The position numbers were made by a program, and so were the translations under genes. Shown here in pieces: positions 36,068 through 45,265 of a stretch of DNA of 64,000 nt. The stretch's first letter is position 1. Every line of letters begins with the position of its first letter. Source of the stretch: Bradyrhizobium sp. 4 (GTDB lineage Bacteria; Pseudomonadota; Alphaproteobacteria; Rhizobiales; Xanthobacteraceae); assembly GCF_023100905.1 (NCBI RefSeq), contig NZ_CP064686.1:186001-250000 (forward strand). The letters run 5' to 3'. Under the pieces are notes generated by a model. The model was not told where the DNA came from. It saw only the letters and a program-made list of their open reading frames with translations, and searched no databases.

Positions 36068-37231
36068 TCAGGTTTGGCCGATCAGCTTGCGCAACGCGGC
36101 CGCGCCGTCCTCGATCACGTCGCGTCCCTTCCAGGCCAGATAGGACAGCTTTCCGCCGAGCGTGTCGTGGCTGCGTAGCCGGCGCGAGCCGAGAATGTGG
36201 CCGACATTGGAGGGGAAGCGGCTCACCTCGGCGGACACCAGCGCCGCGATCGCGTCCATCAATTGCTGGAGCCGAATGCCCCATTCGCAATGTTCGATGC
36301 CGTCGATCCGCACCTTGAGCGCATATTCGGTGTCGTAGATCTCGGCGAGCAGGTCGCGCGCAATCAGCACCCGGTTGTGCCGGAGCGCGATGCGCAAGGC
36401 GAGGCGCCTGTCGTCGAGCTGGTCGAGCACCATGTGAACGACGCAGGCATAGGGCGTGGCTGCGACATCGGCGGCGCTCTTGCTCGCGGCGGCCTTGGTG
36501 GCAAGGCGCACCAATTGCCAGAACGTCTTCAGCCGCTTGGCCACCAGCGTGAGCGCGAACGGCAGCGCCTCGGGATGGGCCTTCTTGAAGGCGTCCAATC
36601 GTGCGGTGATCTGATCAACGGTGCCGTCGTCGAATTTCGCGATCTTCTCGGGCAGCTTTTCGCTGAACTTCGGCAGCGCGGCGCCAGCGCGCAGCACATG
36701 TTGCATCTTCTTCACGTCGTCGAAGGCGGTGCGCGATGCCGTATATTGCGCGAGCTTGCCGCGCGCGAACTCGGTGCTCTCCGCTGATGCGAGGGTGCTC
36801 TCGAGAACCTTGACGACCTTGGTCTGGAAGGTCGATGCGATCTTCAGCACTTCCTTCTGGTTGTTGGCGGCGACCTGGTCGCTGATCGCCTTGATGTAGT
36901 CGCGCGCCATGGTCGGCAGCAGGTCGCGGCAGATCCACTCCCAGATCGGGGTGAGTGTGTTGCGCGAGATCCGCCCCACATTGGCATGCTCGGGCGCGCC
37001 GTCGATCAGAAGCAGCTCGAGCGGCGCAAAGAAATGGCGCGAGGGACTGGTGGCGCGCGCCTGGTTCGATCCGTCCTTGCGAAACTCGGCGCGCAACCGG
37101 GACTGGAGGTCGGACGAGCCCGGCATGTCGATGCCGCAAAGCTCAAGCCGTTCGAGTTCGCTGAGCAGGCAGCTGCGCGACAGGGGCGTCAGCTTCTGCA
37201 AGAAGTTCGATAGCTGGTCGATCTCGTTCAT
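36068..37231 (-). CDS. Conserved hypothetical protein, helical, 387 residues
   Basis: I do not recognise this 387-residue protein. It has no signal peptide or convincing membrane segment, and is predicted almost wholly helical. Distinctive stretches are FFAPLELLLIDGAPEHANVGRI, LTPIWEWICRDLLPTMARDYI and a basic C-terminal region (ILGSRRLRSHDTLGGKLS). No enzymatic motif is visible. Codon use is normal for the window, and a clean terminator follows, so it is likely a real cytoplasmic gene. Its setting among signalling genes suggests a regulatory or scaffold role, which is inference. Confidence 0.8.
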   Translation of the reverse strand: MNEIDQLSNFLQKLTPLSRSCLLSELERLELCGIDMPGSSDLQSRLRAEFRKDGSNQARATSPSRHFFAPLELLLIDGAPEHANVGRISRNTLTPIWEWICRDLLPTMARDYIKAISDQVAANNQKEVLKIASTFQTKVVKVLESTLASAESTEFARGKLAQYTASRTAFDDVKKMQHVLRAGAALPKFSEKLPEKIAKFDDGTVDQITARLDAFKKAHPEALPFALTLVAKRLKTFWQLVRLATKAAASKSAADVAATPYACVVHMVLDQLDDRRLALRIALRHNRVLIARDLLAEIYDTEYALKVRIDGIEHCEWGIRLQQLMDAIAALVSAEVSRFPSNVGHILGSRRLRSHDTLGGKLSYLAWKGRDVIEDGAAALRKLIGQT

Positions 37232-37571
37232 GGCACGCAATCTTCCGCAACGATTCCAGCAGGCCTATCGGCTGCATGCATGGAGGCATTTGCGCGCTCT
37301 CAATTGCGACATAGAGAAGCAAGCCGCCGTTAATATATCGGTAAAATCCGGCGCCGGAGGTATTCGGCGCCGATCGGATCGTTAAGAAGGCTTCGGGTCA
37401 TCAGCCCATCATTGGGGCAGTTTCGGCAACCTGAGACTGTTGAGGGGCGTTGCCACTCAAGCATAAAGTGTGCCTGTGCCGGCGTTTCAGCACAAAACTG
37501 CCAAATTCACCGTAGTCTTACGGAGCAAAAAGTTAACTACAGATCGCGTGGGGTTCCGCTAAACGAGTGAC
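37232..37571. other. Divergent intergenic region, 340 bases
   Basis: It separates the hypothetical gene (minus strand) from the LuxR-type gene (plus strand). AT content is higher between 37490 and 37540. I see no confident promoter or operator. Confidence 0.5.
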
Positions 37572-38195
37572 ATGGGGTCACAGAATGACACGGCCACTGA
37601 TTCGCGGCCGTCGGAATGGTACGAAAGCAACGCCGCTCCGACTGAAGAGCTCGATGTCGTCCGCCTGAACGCCGCCCGCGCCAAGGCCGCCGACGAAATG
37701 GCCGCCGCCATCGCTCGCGAGCTCAACGGTCCCCTCACGGCGCTCCTGCTCTACATGGGCGAGATCAAGCATCACAGCGATCAGCTCGCGCCGGTGACAG
37801 GCGACCGTGCCTATTTGCAGCGGGTCGTGGAGAATGCGCTGGTGCAGACCGAGCGGGTTTGTGGCCTCGTCAAACAGCTTGCCGGTTCTCACACGGGTGG
37901 CCTGCCGATCGCGTCCATGGCCGAGGACGCCGAATCGAAGCTCGCGCGCGCACCACAGCCGCAGCGCCTGCCGAGCGCCGAAATGCTCGGCCTGTCAGGC
38001 CAGAAGCGGCTGACCAAGCGCGAGCGCGAGGTGCTGAGGCTGATCAGCGAGGGATATTCGAACAAGCAGGGTGCGCTTCGGATGCAGATCAGCCCGCGCA
38101 CCTTCGAGAGCCATCGCGCCGAGGCGATGCGCAAGCTCGGCGCGCGCAACACGGCGGACCTCGTCCGTGCGGCGCTGCTGCATTCGATCGACTGA
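37572..38195 (+). CDS. LuxR-type regulator with HisKA-like domain lacking the histidine
   Basis: A 207-residue protein. The C-terminal part (about 147-205) is a LuxR/FixJ-type helix-turn-helix (LTKREREVLRLISEGYSNKQGAL...RTFESHRAEAMRKLGARN). The N-terminal part (about 35-115) resembles the dimerisation domain of a sensor kinase: AAAIARELNGPLTALLLYM matches the HELNxPL box of HisKA, but R49 replaces the phospho-histidine. There is no ATPase domain and no receiver. It may dimerise, or dock onto a receiver like a histidine phosphotransferase, without being phosphorylated. FixJ-type output with a kinase-like input is unusual. Confidence 0.8.
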   Translation: MGSQNDTATDSRPSEWYESNAAPTEELDVVRLNAARAKAADEMAAAIARELNGPLTALLLYMGEIKHHSDQLAPVTGDRAYLQRVVENALVQTERVCGLVKQLAGSHTGGLPIASMAEDAESKLARAPQPQRLPSAEMLGLSGQKRLTKREREVLRLISEGYSNKQGALRMQISPRTFESHRAEAMRKLGARNTADLVRAALLHSID

Positions 38196-38278
38196 AGGCT
38201 CTTGCCTCGGCCAGCCCGCCAGCGGCGAGGGCCACGCGTGAGAGATTTCTCGAGAAAAACCCGCGGCTCCGATCGTGC

Positions 38279-38527
38279 TCAGAAATAATCTTCGGCGAAG
38301 GGACGCGTGCGCGACGAGGGCCGCAGCGGCTTGAGCTCTTCCTTCGGCGCGTTGGGAATGATCGTGATGGTCCAGCGGGGCGGCATGCTCGATTCCTGCT
38401 CCAGCACCGAGCGCACGAAGCCGGTCACCGTCTCCTCGCCAGCGGCCACCGTTGCCATCCGGCCGTTGAACTGTGCGATGCGGAAGCGACGAACTTCTTT
38501 CTGATCCGCGGTCTCGTAGGTGAACAT
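38279..38527 (-). CDS. Small conserved hypothetical protein, 82 residues
   Basis: An 82-residue protein of unknown function. An AGGAGGG ribosome-binding site lies 6 bases before the ATG, which supports it as real. The sequence is mostly beta-strand-like (MFTYETADQKEVRRFRIAQF, TITIIPN) with a charged C terminus. No known family is recognised. Confidence 0.75.
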   Translation of the reverse strand: MFTYETADQKEVRRFRIAQFNGRMATVAAGEETVTGFVRSVLEQESSMPPRWTITIIPNAPKEELKPLRPSSRTRPFAEDYF

Positions 38528-38650
38528 GGAAACCCTCCTGGTTTCCGGCGACTATCGCTGCCTATGATTAGCCATCTGTGAAAATCCCAAGCCGTAGAAG
38601 TACGGCGGACATGCACGCGTGAGTGGTTACGGCGTTTTCGAGCGAGCGCG

Positions 38651-39028
38651 TCAGCCCTCCGGCTCCTGCGCGCGCCCAGCGGCATAGGCCGCGTCCATCA
38701 GGTCCAGGAGGTCGCGAAATCCGGCGTCGCCAAGGCTCTCCGCGGTCTTCTCCAGCCGCAGCGCGAGCGCCGCGAGCCGGACATAGCCGAACGTCCCGGC
38801 CGCGCTCTTCAGCGAATGCGCTTCGCGCGCGATCCTGCCGTGATGCTGCGCGAGCGCGAGCGTGCGGAACAATTGCAGGCGCGCGCAGGTGTCGCTCCAG
38901 AACACGTCGCGCACTTCGCAAGCACCGTCCTCGCCGATCTCGCGCACCAGCGCCTGATATGCGCCCGGCTCGCGCGCGGGCTCGGCATCAAGCGCTGTCT
39001 GCGCCGGCGCGGCGGTGACTTCGAACAT
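38651..39028 (-). CDS. Free-standing histidine phosphotransfer (Hpt) protein
   Basis: A 125-residue protein dominated by an Hpt domain. IAREAHSLKSAAGTFGYVRL contains the phospho-accepting H71 and the HxLKxxAGxxG signature. Hpt proteins carry phosphate between a hybrid kinase receiver and a final regulator. Several receivers encoded nearby could be partners, among them the hybrid kinase at 48355. The ATG at 39028 is taken as start; an alternative at 39088 would add 20 residues. Confidence 0.87.
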   Translation of the reverse strand: MFEVTAAPAQTALDAEPAREPGAYQALVREIGEDGACEVRDVFWSDTCARLQLFRTLALAQHHGRIAREAHSLKSAAGTFGYVRLAALALRLEKTAESLGDAGFRDLLDLMDAAYAAGRAQEPEG

Positions 39029-39186
39029 GGTTTGGCCTGCCTTGATCACGGTTCGTTTGCCGCCGGCCCGGACAGGCGCGCGCGGCACGTTGCTTGTCTA
39101 CGGCATCCGGATTTCAGTTCCGGTAGCAGGACAATCCGTGTTTGCGGGCCGGAATTAGCGGACGGTTTACCACGCCGCAGCACCAG

Positions 39187-39885
39187 TCAGCGCGGGCCGA
39201 GCAGCCGGTCATACTGCGCCTTCACGGTGGCGTAGCATTCGCACGCCGTCTGGCGCAGGCCGTCCAGGTTGAGGATCTGGATGTGTCCGCGGCTGTAGTG
39301 AATGAAATTCGCCTGCTGCAAGGTATTGGCGACCAGCGACACGCTGTTCCGCCGAGCGCCGATCATCTGCGCCATCGCCTCCTGCGTCAGCAGCAGCCGG
39401 TAGTCGCCGGAGAGGTCATGGGTGTGCAACAGGCAGCGCGACAGCCGCGCCTCTACTGGATGGGCGGCGTTGCACCCCGCGGTCTGCTGCACCTGCGCGT
39501 AGACCGCCAGCCCGTGACGCGTGAGCAGCGTCCGCAGGGTGCCGCTCTGGTCGGCCGCGACGCGCAGCCGATCGAGATCCATCATCGAGGCGGAGCCGGG
39601 AACCAGCACGATGGCCGTGTTCAGCGCGCAGGCATCGCCCATGGTCGAGAGCGTTCCGAGCAGGCTGTCGCGGCCGATCATGGCGACTTGCACGTGCTCG
39701 CCCCTGGCGAGCTCCACCACCAGCGAGATGACGCCGCGATGGGGAAAGTAGGCGCGCTTGAGCGTTTCGCCGGTCTCGACCAGCACCGCCTCATGCGGCA
39801 GGTCGCCCGTACGCAGGTGCGGACGGATCAATTCGTAATCGTCTGCCGACAGCGCGGACAGGAAACCGTTGGAGGAACGCACCAT
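39187..39885 (-). CDS. Crp/Fnr-family transcriptional regulator
   Basis: A 232-residue regulator with an N-terminal cyclic-nucleotide-binding-like domain (about 20-130) and a C-terminal helix-turn-helix. The Crp signature recognition region appears as LLLTQEAMAQMIGARRNSVSLVANTLQQ (helix-turn-helix near 165-195). No Fnr-type cysteine cluster for an iron-sulfur cluster is visible, and the usual cAMP-binding arginine-serine pair is not clear, so the ligand is unknown. The ATG at 39885 is preferred. Confidence 0.87.
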   Translation of the reverse strand: MVRSSNGFLSALSADDYELIRPHLRTGDLPHEAVLVETGETLKRAYFPHRGVISLVVELARGEHVQVAMIGRDSLLGTLSTMGDACALNTAIVLVPGSASMMDLDRLRVAADQSGTLRTLLTRHGLAVYAQVQQTAGCNAAHPVEARLSRCLLHTHDLSGDYRLLLTQEAMAQMIGARRNSVSLVANTLQQANFIHYSRGHIQILNLDGLRQTACECYATVKAQYDRLLGPR

Positions 39886-40562
39886 CGTTTCCAAAGTAGC
39901 CTCCCGTCTTCCGGACCAGCGGGCCGCAGCACACGAAACTGCTTGCCGCCCGGCCAAGTTCCATCATGTTCCCGTCGGGATATGTTGGCAATTGGGACAA
40001 GTTGTCCGATCGGTGATCGCCGCCGCGACGCCGCCCTCCCCCAAGACAGATTCCCTGATCATTCCCCGGTACCGATCCGGGAACCCAGCAGATCCAGATT
40101 GTCGGCTGGCGCATCGGGTTTGGAGGATGGTCGCGGTCATGGCTGATCCGACGCATTTCGAAGTGATCCGCGCCGCGTCCGATTCGTCATTCAGTTGCGC
40201 GACAACAAAATGTATTATAATGGTTGTGTTGCTCCGCGTATACCTGTTGGGGGGCAGACGGCCGGTTCATTTGCGGCGGAAATGAGAATGGCACGCTGAT
40301 TCGCTCATAAGCCTGCGCGCCAGCCTGCAAGGGTTGCGCAGGTAAAAGCGGCAAGGGGCCTTCATGAGCCGGAAGCATTGCATCCGCACTGCCATCGGAC
40401 GCCGGGCGATCCGTGCACCCTCGCTGGTCGGACGAGTGGCTACCGTCCTCAAACATTGCTTCGAATCTTGGTGCCGCGTGGCCGCAGATTTCGCGCCCAT
40501 CGTCTTCCCCGCTCCGCCAAGCAGGTTCTCAACAGTCCATTTCTCGAGCAAAGGAGCATGGC
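39886..40562. other. Intergenic region upstream of response regulator
   Basis: About 680 bases without a credible gene. A possible promoter is TTGCGC (40195-40200), 15 bases, TATAAT (40216-40221). The -10 hexamer is perfect but the spacing is short. Nothing else is recognised. Confidence 0.5.
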
Positions 40563-41045
40563 GTGCGCCACGGTTCAATTATTGAATCGCCAAATCGGGA
40601 AGCTCAAACGGGGACAGAAGGTCTGCGCCATATTCTCGTCGTCGACGACGACCCGATGGTCTGCATGGCCATCGAGGTCTATCTCCAGCGCAACGATTTC
40701 CGGGTGACGATCGCCGAAGGAGGTGAAGCCGGACTTCGCGCGCTCGAACACGAGCAGTTTGATCTGATGATCATCGATATCTTCATGCCGCACATGCGCG
40801 GGTTCGAATCGGTCAGGATCTTTCACGAGCGGGCGCCGGCCGTTCCGCTGATTGCGATGTCCGGCTACGCGTTCGCAAATTTGAATTCGCCAGCTCCCGA
40901 TTTCCTCCGGATGGCGCTGGAACTCGGTGCGGCGCGGTGTCTGCGCAAGCCGTTCACGCCGCACGCGCTGCTCGCCGCCATCAACGATTGCCTGGCGGAG
41001 CACCGTCCCCACGGCGACCTCGCCTCGGCCGCGCGCCTGGGTTAG
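40563..41045 (+). CDS. Single-domain response regulator (first)
   Basis: A 160-residue receiver protein. The GTG at 40563 follows an AAAGGAG ribosome-binding site. VVDDD (about 27-31), the phospho-aspartate D72 (MIIDIFMPHM) and the KPF motif are all present. The C terminus (PDFLRMALELGAARCLRKPF...LLAAINDCL) is strikingly like that of the regulator at 51929, so the two are paralogues. It lacks an output domain. Confidence 0.9.
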   Translation: MRHGSIIESPNREAQTGTEGLRHILVVDDDPMVCMAIEVYLQRNDFRVTIAEGGEAGLRALEHEQFDLMIIDIFMPHMRGFESVRIFHERAPAVPLIAMSGYAFANLNSPAPDFLRMALELGAARCLRKPFTPHALLAAINDCLAEHRPHGDLASAARLG

Positions 41046-41469
41046 CGCCGACACCGGCCGCAGTGGACGCCGGTAACGGATCGTTTACCGCAAATGCGGG
41101 TCTTGCGTATCCCGGCAGAGCACCAAGCGAACGTGGCGGGACCGCCCCGGATTGCAGGCGGCTCGATACAATTCCGCGAAGACCGCGCATATCGTCCTTC
41201 ACGAGCTGGGCTTTCCCGCGCGCCTGGTCCCGCTGTTATCGGCACGTTCACCTCACGCGTCTCGCCGTTGCGGCGTGGTGACGGTTTGCCGAAAAACGCT
41301 GTCGTATGCGGTCGAACGGCAAACTTGTCTTCAATATCCGTATTAGCACGGAGGATGAAATTAACGGGACCGTGAAAGGGGATGTCTAACGATCCAAGGC
41401 GGGGACTTCCGTTCATGCCAAGCGTGGCTCGGGCGTCGAGTCCAGATCCAGGTCAGTAAGGCGTAGCTC
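41046..41469. other. Upstream region of the chemotaxis operon
   Basis: 424 bases without a credible gene. It presumably holds the promoter of cheA-cheW-cheY-cheR, but I found no convincing -35/-10 pair. No strong repeats were seen. Confidence 0.5.
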
Positions 41470-44283
41470 ATGGATGATCTGTTGCGGGAGTTTTTGACGG
41501 AAACCAGCGAGAGCCTGGACACCGTGGACAATCAGCTGGTGAAGTTCGAGCAGGAGCCGAACAACGCCAAGATCCTGGATAACATCTTCCGCCTGGTCCA
41601 CACCATCAAGGGCACGTGCGGCTTCCTCGGATTGCCGCGACTTGAAGCGCTGGCGCATGCCGGCGAGACGTTGATGGGCAAATTCCGTGACGGCATGCCG
41701 GTGACCGGGCAGGCGGTGACGGTGATCCTGTCCTCGATCGACCGCATCAAGGAAATTCTGGCCGGGCTGGAGGCGACCGAGGCCGAGCCCGAGGGTACCG
41801 ACCGCGACCTCATCGACAAGCTGGAAGCGATGGTTGAGCAGGGCATGGCGGCAATGTCAGGCTCGGCGCAGCCGATGCCGGCCGGTGCTGCTGCTCCCGT
41901 GGCCGAGGCGCCGCCGCTGGTGCCGGAAGCACCTGTCGCCGTTGAAGCCGCGCCTGCAAAAGACATGACCTCCGGCGTGCTGGCCGACCAGAGCCTGGAG
42001 CGTCCGCTGCGTCCGGGCGAAGTCTCGCTCGACGAGCTTGAGCGCGCCTTCCGCGAGACCGCGATCGAAGTCCCGGCCCCGGTTGCCAAAGCCGAAGTCA
42101 AGGCCGAGCCCCAGCCTGCCGCTGAAGCGCCAGTGCCTGTCGCCAAAGAGGCCAAGGCGCCCAAGGACAAGGCCGCGCCGAAGAAGTCGATCGCCGAGGA
42201 GGGCGCCGGCGAGGGAGCCAGCATCGCCAACCAGTCGATCCGCGTCAACGTGGATACGCTGGAGCATCTGATGACCATGGTCTCCGAGCTGGTGCTGACC
42301 CGCAACCAGCTGTTGGAGATCTCCCGCCGCAACGAGGACACCGAGTTCAAGGTGCCGTTGCAGCGGCTGTCCAACGTCACCGCCGAGCTGCAGGAAGGCG
42401 TCATGAAGACGCGCATGCAGCCGATCGGCAATGCCTGGCAGAAGCTGCCCCGCATCGTTCGCGACCTCTCGAGCGAACTCGGCAAGCAGATCGAGCTGGA
42501 GATGCACGGCGCCGACACCGAGCTCGATCGCCAGGTGCTCGACCTGATCAAGGACCCGCTCACCCACATGGTGCGCAACTCCGCCGACCATGGCCTGGAG
42601 ACCCCGGCCGAGCGTCTCGCCGGCGGCAAGGGCGAGCAGGGCACCATCCGCCTGTCCGCCTATCACGAGGGCGGCCACATCATCATCTGCATCGCCGACA
42701 ACGGCCGCGGCCTGAACACCGACAGGATCAAGGCCAAGGCGATCTCCTCAGGTCTGGTCACCGAGGCCGAGCTCGAGAAGATGAGCGAAGCCCAGATCCA
42801 CAAGTTCATCTTCGCGCCGGGCTTCTCCACCGCTGCCGCCATCACCTCGGTGTCGGGACGCGGCGTCGGCATGGACGTGGTGCGCACCAATATCGACCAG
42901 ATCGGCGGCACCATCGACATCAAGTCGGTGGCCGGTGAAGGCTCCTCCGTCACCATCAAGATCCCGCTGACGCTGGCCATCGTCTCCGCGCTGATCGTGG
43001 AAGCCGCCGGCGACCGCTTTGCGATCCCGCAGCTCTCCGTGGTCGAGCTGGTGCGGGCCCGCGCCAACTCGGAGCACCGCATCGAGCGCATCAAGGACAC
43101 CGCGGTGCTCAGGCTGCGCAACAAGCTGCTGCCGCTGATCCATCTCAAGAAGCTGCTCAAGATCGACGACGGCGCCGTCTCCGATCCCGAGAACGGCTTC
43201 ATCGTGGTGACCCAGGTCGGCAGCCAGACCTTCGGCATCGTCGTCGACGGCGTGTTCCACACCGAAGAAATCGTGGTCAAGCCGATGTCGACGAAACTGC
43301 GTCACATCGACATGTTCTCGGGCAATACCATCCTGGGCGACGGCGCGGTCATCATGATCATCGACCCCAACGGCATTGCCAAGGCGCTCGGCGCCGCCGG
43401 CTCCTCGGCCCATGACATGAACAACGAGAACGGGACGCACAGCATCGGAAGCGGCGAGCAGACCACCTCGCTGCTGGTGTTCCGCGCCGGCTCGTCCCAG
43501 CCCAAGGCGGTCCCGCTCGGGCTCGTCACGCGCCTGGAAGAGCTCCCGGCCGACAAGATCGAGTTCTCGAACGGTCGCTACATGGTGCAGTACCGCGAGC
43601 AGCTGATGCCGCTCGTCGCCATGGAGAGCGTCACCATCGCGAGCCAGGGCGCCCAGCCGATCCTGGTGTTCTCCGATGACGGCCGCTCCATGGGCCTCGT
43701 CGTCGACGAGATCATCGACATCGTCGAGGAACGGCTCAACATCGAGGTCGGCGGATCCTCCTCCGGCATTCTCGGCTCGGCCGTGATCAAGGGCCAGGCC
43801 ACCGAAGTGATCGACGTCGGCCACTTCCTGCCGATGGCGTTCTCCGACTGGTTCACCCGCAAGGAGATGAAGCCGTCGCTGCACTCGCAATCGGTGTTGC
43901 TGGTCGACGACTCGGCGTTCTTCCGCAACATGCTGGCTCCGGTGCTCAAGGCCGCCGGCTACCGCGTCCGCACCGCGCCGACCGCGCAGGAGGGCCTGGC
44001 CGCGTTGCGCGCGCAGACCTTCGACGTGGTCCTGACCGACATCGAGATGCCCGACATGAACGGGTTCGAGTTTGCCGAGACCATCCGCTCCGACAGCAAT
44101 CTGGGCGCGATGCCGATCATCGGGCTCTCCGCGCTGGTGTCGCCGGCGGCGATCGAGCGCGGCCGTCAGGCCGGCTTCCACGACTATGTCGCCAAGTTCG
44201 ACCGTCCCGGTCTGATCGCGGCGCTGAAGGAACAGACCGCGGGCGCCGCCGGTGCCTCCGAGCTGAGCCGCGCAGCAGCGTAA
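41470..44283 (+). CDS. cheA: Hybrid chemotaxis histidine kinase CheA with two CheW domains and a receiver
   Basis: A 937-residue CheA. Domains in order: Hpt (1-105, phospho-histidine H44 in RLVHTIKGTCGFLG), a Pro/Ala-rich linker (130-250), the dimerisation domain (252-315), the ATPase (316-500, HMVRNSADHGLETP, DNGRG, GRGVGMDV), a first CheW-like domain (500-640), a second one (665-795) and a C-terminal receiver (806-925, D857 and K909). The receiver may act as an internal phosphate sink. Chemotaxis arrays or a related non-flagellar pathway are possible. cheW, cheY and cheR follow closely. Confidence 0.96.
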   Translation: MDDLLREFLTETSESLDTVDNQLVKFEQEPNNAKILDNIFRLVHTIKGTCGFLGLPRLEALAHAGETLMGKFRDGMPVTGQAVTVILSSIDRIKEILAGLEATEAEPEGTDRDLIDKLEAMVEQGMAAMSGSAQPMPAGAAAPVAEAPPLVPEAPVAVEAAPAKDMTSGVLADQSLERPLRPGEVSLDELERAFRETAIEVPAPVAKAEVKAEPQPAAEAPVPVAKEAKAPKDKAAPKKSIAEEGAGEGASIANQSIRVNVDTLEHLMTMVSELVLTRNQLLEISRRNEDTEFKVPLQRLSNVTAELQEGVMKTRMQPIGNAWQKLPRIVRDLSSELGKQIELEMHGADTELDRQVLDLIKDPLTHMVRNSADHGLETPAERLAGGKGEQGTIRLSAYHEGGHIIICIADNGRGLNTDRIKAKAISSGLVTEAELEKMSEAQIHKFIFAPGFSTAAAITSVSGRGVGMDVVRTNIDQIGGTIDIKSVAGEGSSVTIKIPLTLAIVSALIVEAAGDRFAIPQLSVVELVRARANSEHRIERIKDTAVLRLRNKLLPLIHLKKLLKIDDGAVSDPENGFIVVTQVGSQTFGIVVDGVFHTEEIVVKPMSTKLRHIDMFSGNTILGDGAVIMIIDPNGIAKALGAAGSSAHDMNNENGTHSIGSGEQTTSLLVFRAGSSQPKAVPLGLVTRLEELPADKIEFSNGRYMVQYREQLMPLVAMESVTIASQGAQPILVFSDDGRSMGLVVDEIIDIVEERLNIEVGGSSSGILGSAVIKGQATEVIDVGHFLPMAFSDWFTRKEMKPSLHSQSVLLVDDSAFFRNMLAPVLKAAGYRVRTAPTAQEGLAALRAQTFDVVLTDIEMPDMNGFEFAETIRSDSNLGAMPIIGLSALVSPAAIERGRQAGFHDYVAKFDRPGLIAALKEQTAGAAGASELSRAAA

Positions 44284-44313
44284 CCCCAGCGGGATGGATC
44301 AGGAGATACGCAC

Positions 44314-44787
44314 ATGACCAAGAAGACCCAGTCCGGCGAAGGCGCCATGGTCGAATACGTCACCGCGATGATCGGCGGCCAGCTGTTCGGCCTGCCGATC
44401 TCCCGCGTCCAGGACGTGTTCATGCCCGAGCGCGTCACCCGCGTGCCGCTGTCCTCGCGCGAGATCGCGGGCGTGCTGAACCTGCGCGGCCGCATCGTCA
44501 CCGTGGTCGACATGCGCGCCCGGCTCGGCCTGCCCAAGCCCGAGGACGGCAAGGTCCCGATGGCGGTCGGCGTCGACCTGCGCGGTGAATCCTATGGCCT
44601 CCTGATCGACCAGATCGGCGAAGTGCTGCGGCTCGCCGAGGACGGCATGGAAGAAAACCCCGTCAATCTCGACCCCCGCATGGCCAAGCTCGCCGGCGGT
44701 GTCCACCGTCTCGACGGCCAGCTCATGGTCGTCCTCGACGTCGACCGCGTCCTCGAGCTCAAGACCGAAGTGCAAATGGCTGCGTGA
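44314..44787 (+). CDS. cheW: Chemotaxis coupling protein CheW
   Basis: A 157-residue scaffold that links chemoreceptors to CheA. MIGGQLFGLPISRVQDVF and NLRGRIVTVVDMRARLGL are the standard motifs of the two SH3-like barrels. The start is 30 bases after the cheA stop and 31 bases separate it from cheY, so it is co-transcribed. Confidence 0.96.
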   Translation: MTKKTQSGEGAMVEYVTAMIGGQLFGLPISRVQDVFMPERVTRVPLSSREIAGVLNLRGRIVTVVDMRARLGLPKPEDGKVPMAVGVDLRGESYGLLIDQIGEVLRLAEDGMEENPVNLDPRMAKLAGGVHRLDGQLMVVLDVDRVLELKTEVQMAA

Positions 44788-44818
44788 GCCCCAAAAACAT
44801 CGAAGCCGGAGAACCAAA

Positions 44819-45205
44819 ATGAAGACGTGTTTGGTGGTCGATGATTCCAGCGTCGTGCGCAAGATCGCACGCCGGATCCTGGAAGGCCTGGAATTCGAAG
44901 TCACGGAAGCCGAGGACGGCTCGAAGGCGCTTGAAGTCTGTCAGCGCAAGCTGCCCGACGCTGTGCTGCTGGACTGGAACATGCCGGTGATGGACGGCTT
45001 CGAGTTCATGGGCCACATGCGCCGACTGCCCGGCGGCGACCAGCCCAAGGTCGTGTTCTGCACCACCGAAAACAACGTGGCTCATATCGCTCAGGCGCTC
45101 AGCGGCGGCGCCAACGAGTACATCATGAAGCCCTTCGACAAAGACATCATCGCCGACAAATTCGCTGAAGTCGGCTTGATCCCGGTCGGACAAGCCATGG
45201 TCTGA
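44819..45205 (+). CDS. cheY: Chemotaxis response regulator CheY
   Basis: A 128-residue single receiver. The acid pocket VVDDSS, phospho-aspartate D52 (VLLDWNMPVMDG) and lysine K104 (YIMKPFDKD) are intact. Phosphorylated CheY would act on the flagellar switch or another output. The ATG at 44819 is chosen; further upstream the frame runs antiparallel to no family sequence and overlaps cheW. Confidence 0.95.
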   Translation: MKTCLVVDDSSVVRKIARRILEGLEFEVTEAEDGSKALEVCQRKLPDAVLLDWNMPVMDGFEFMGHMRRLPGGDQPKVVFCTTENNVAHIAQALSGGANEYIMKPFDKDIIADKFAEVGLIPVGQAMV

Positions 45206-45265
45206 GTTATCTGGCGGAGTGTTCCGGCCAGAGTGTTCCCAGTACAGCTTCCGAGAGGCCTATCA

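Noticed and set aside
39791..40285. Open frames between the Crp/Fnr gene and the response regulator
   Set aside because: They overlap the Crp/Fnr gene start and show no family resemblance or start signals.
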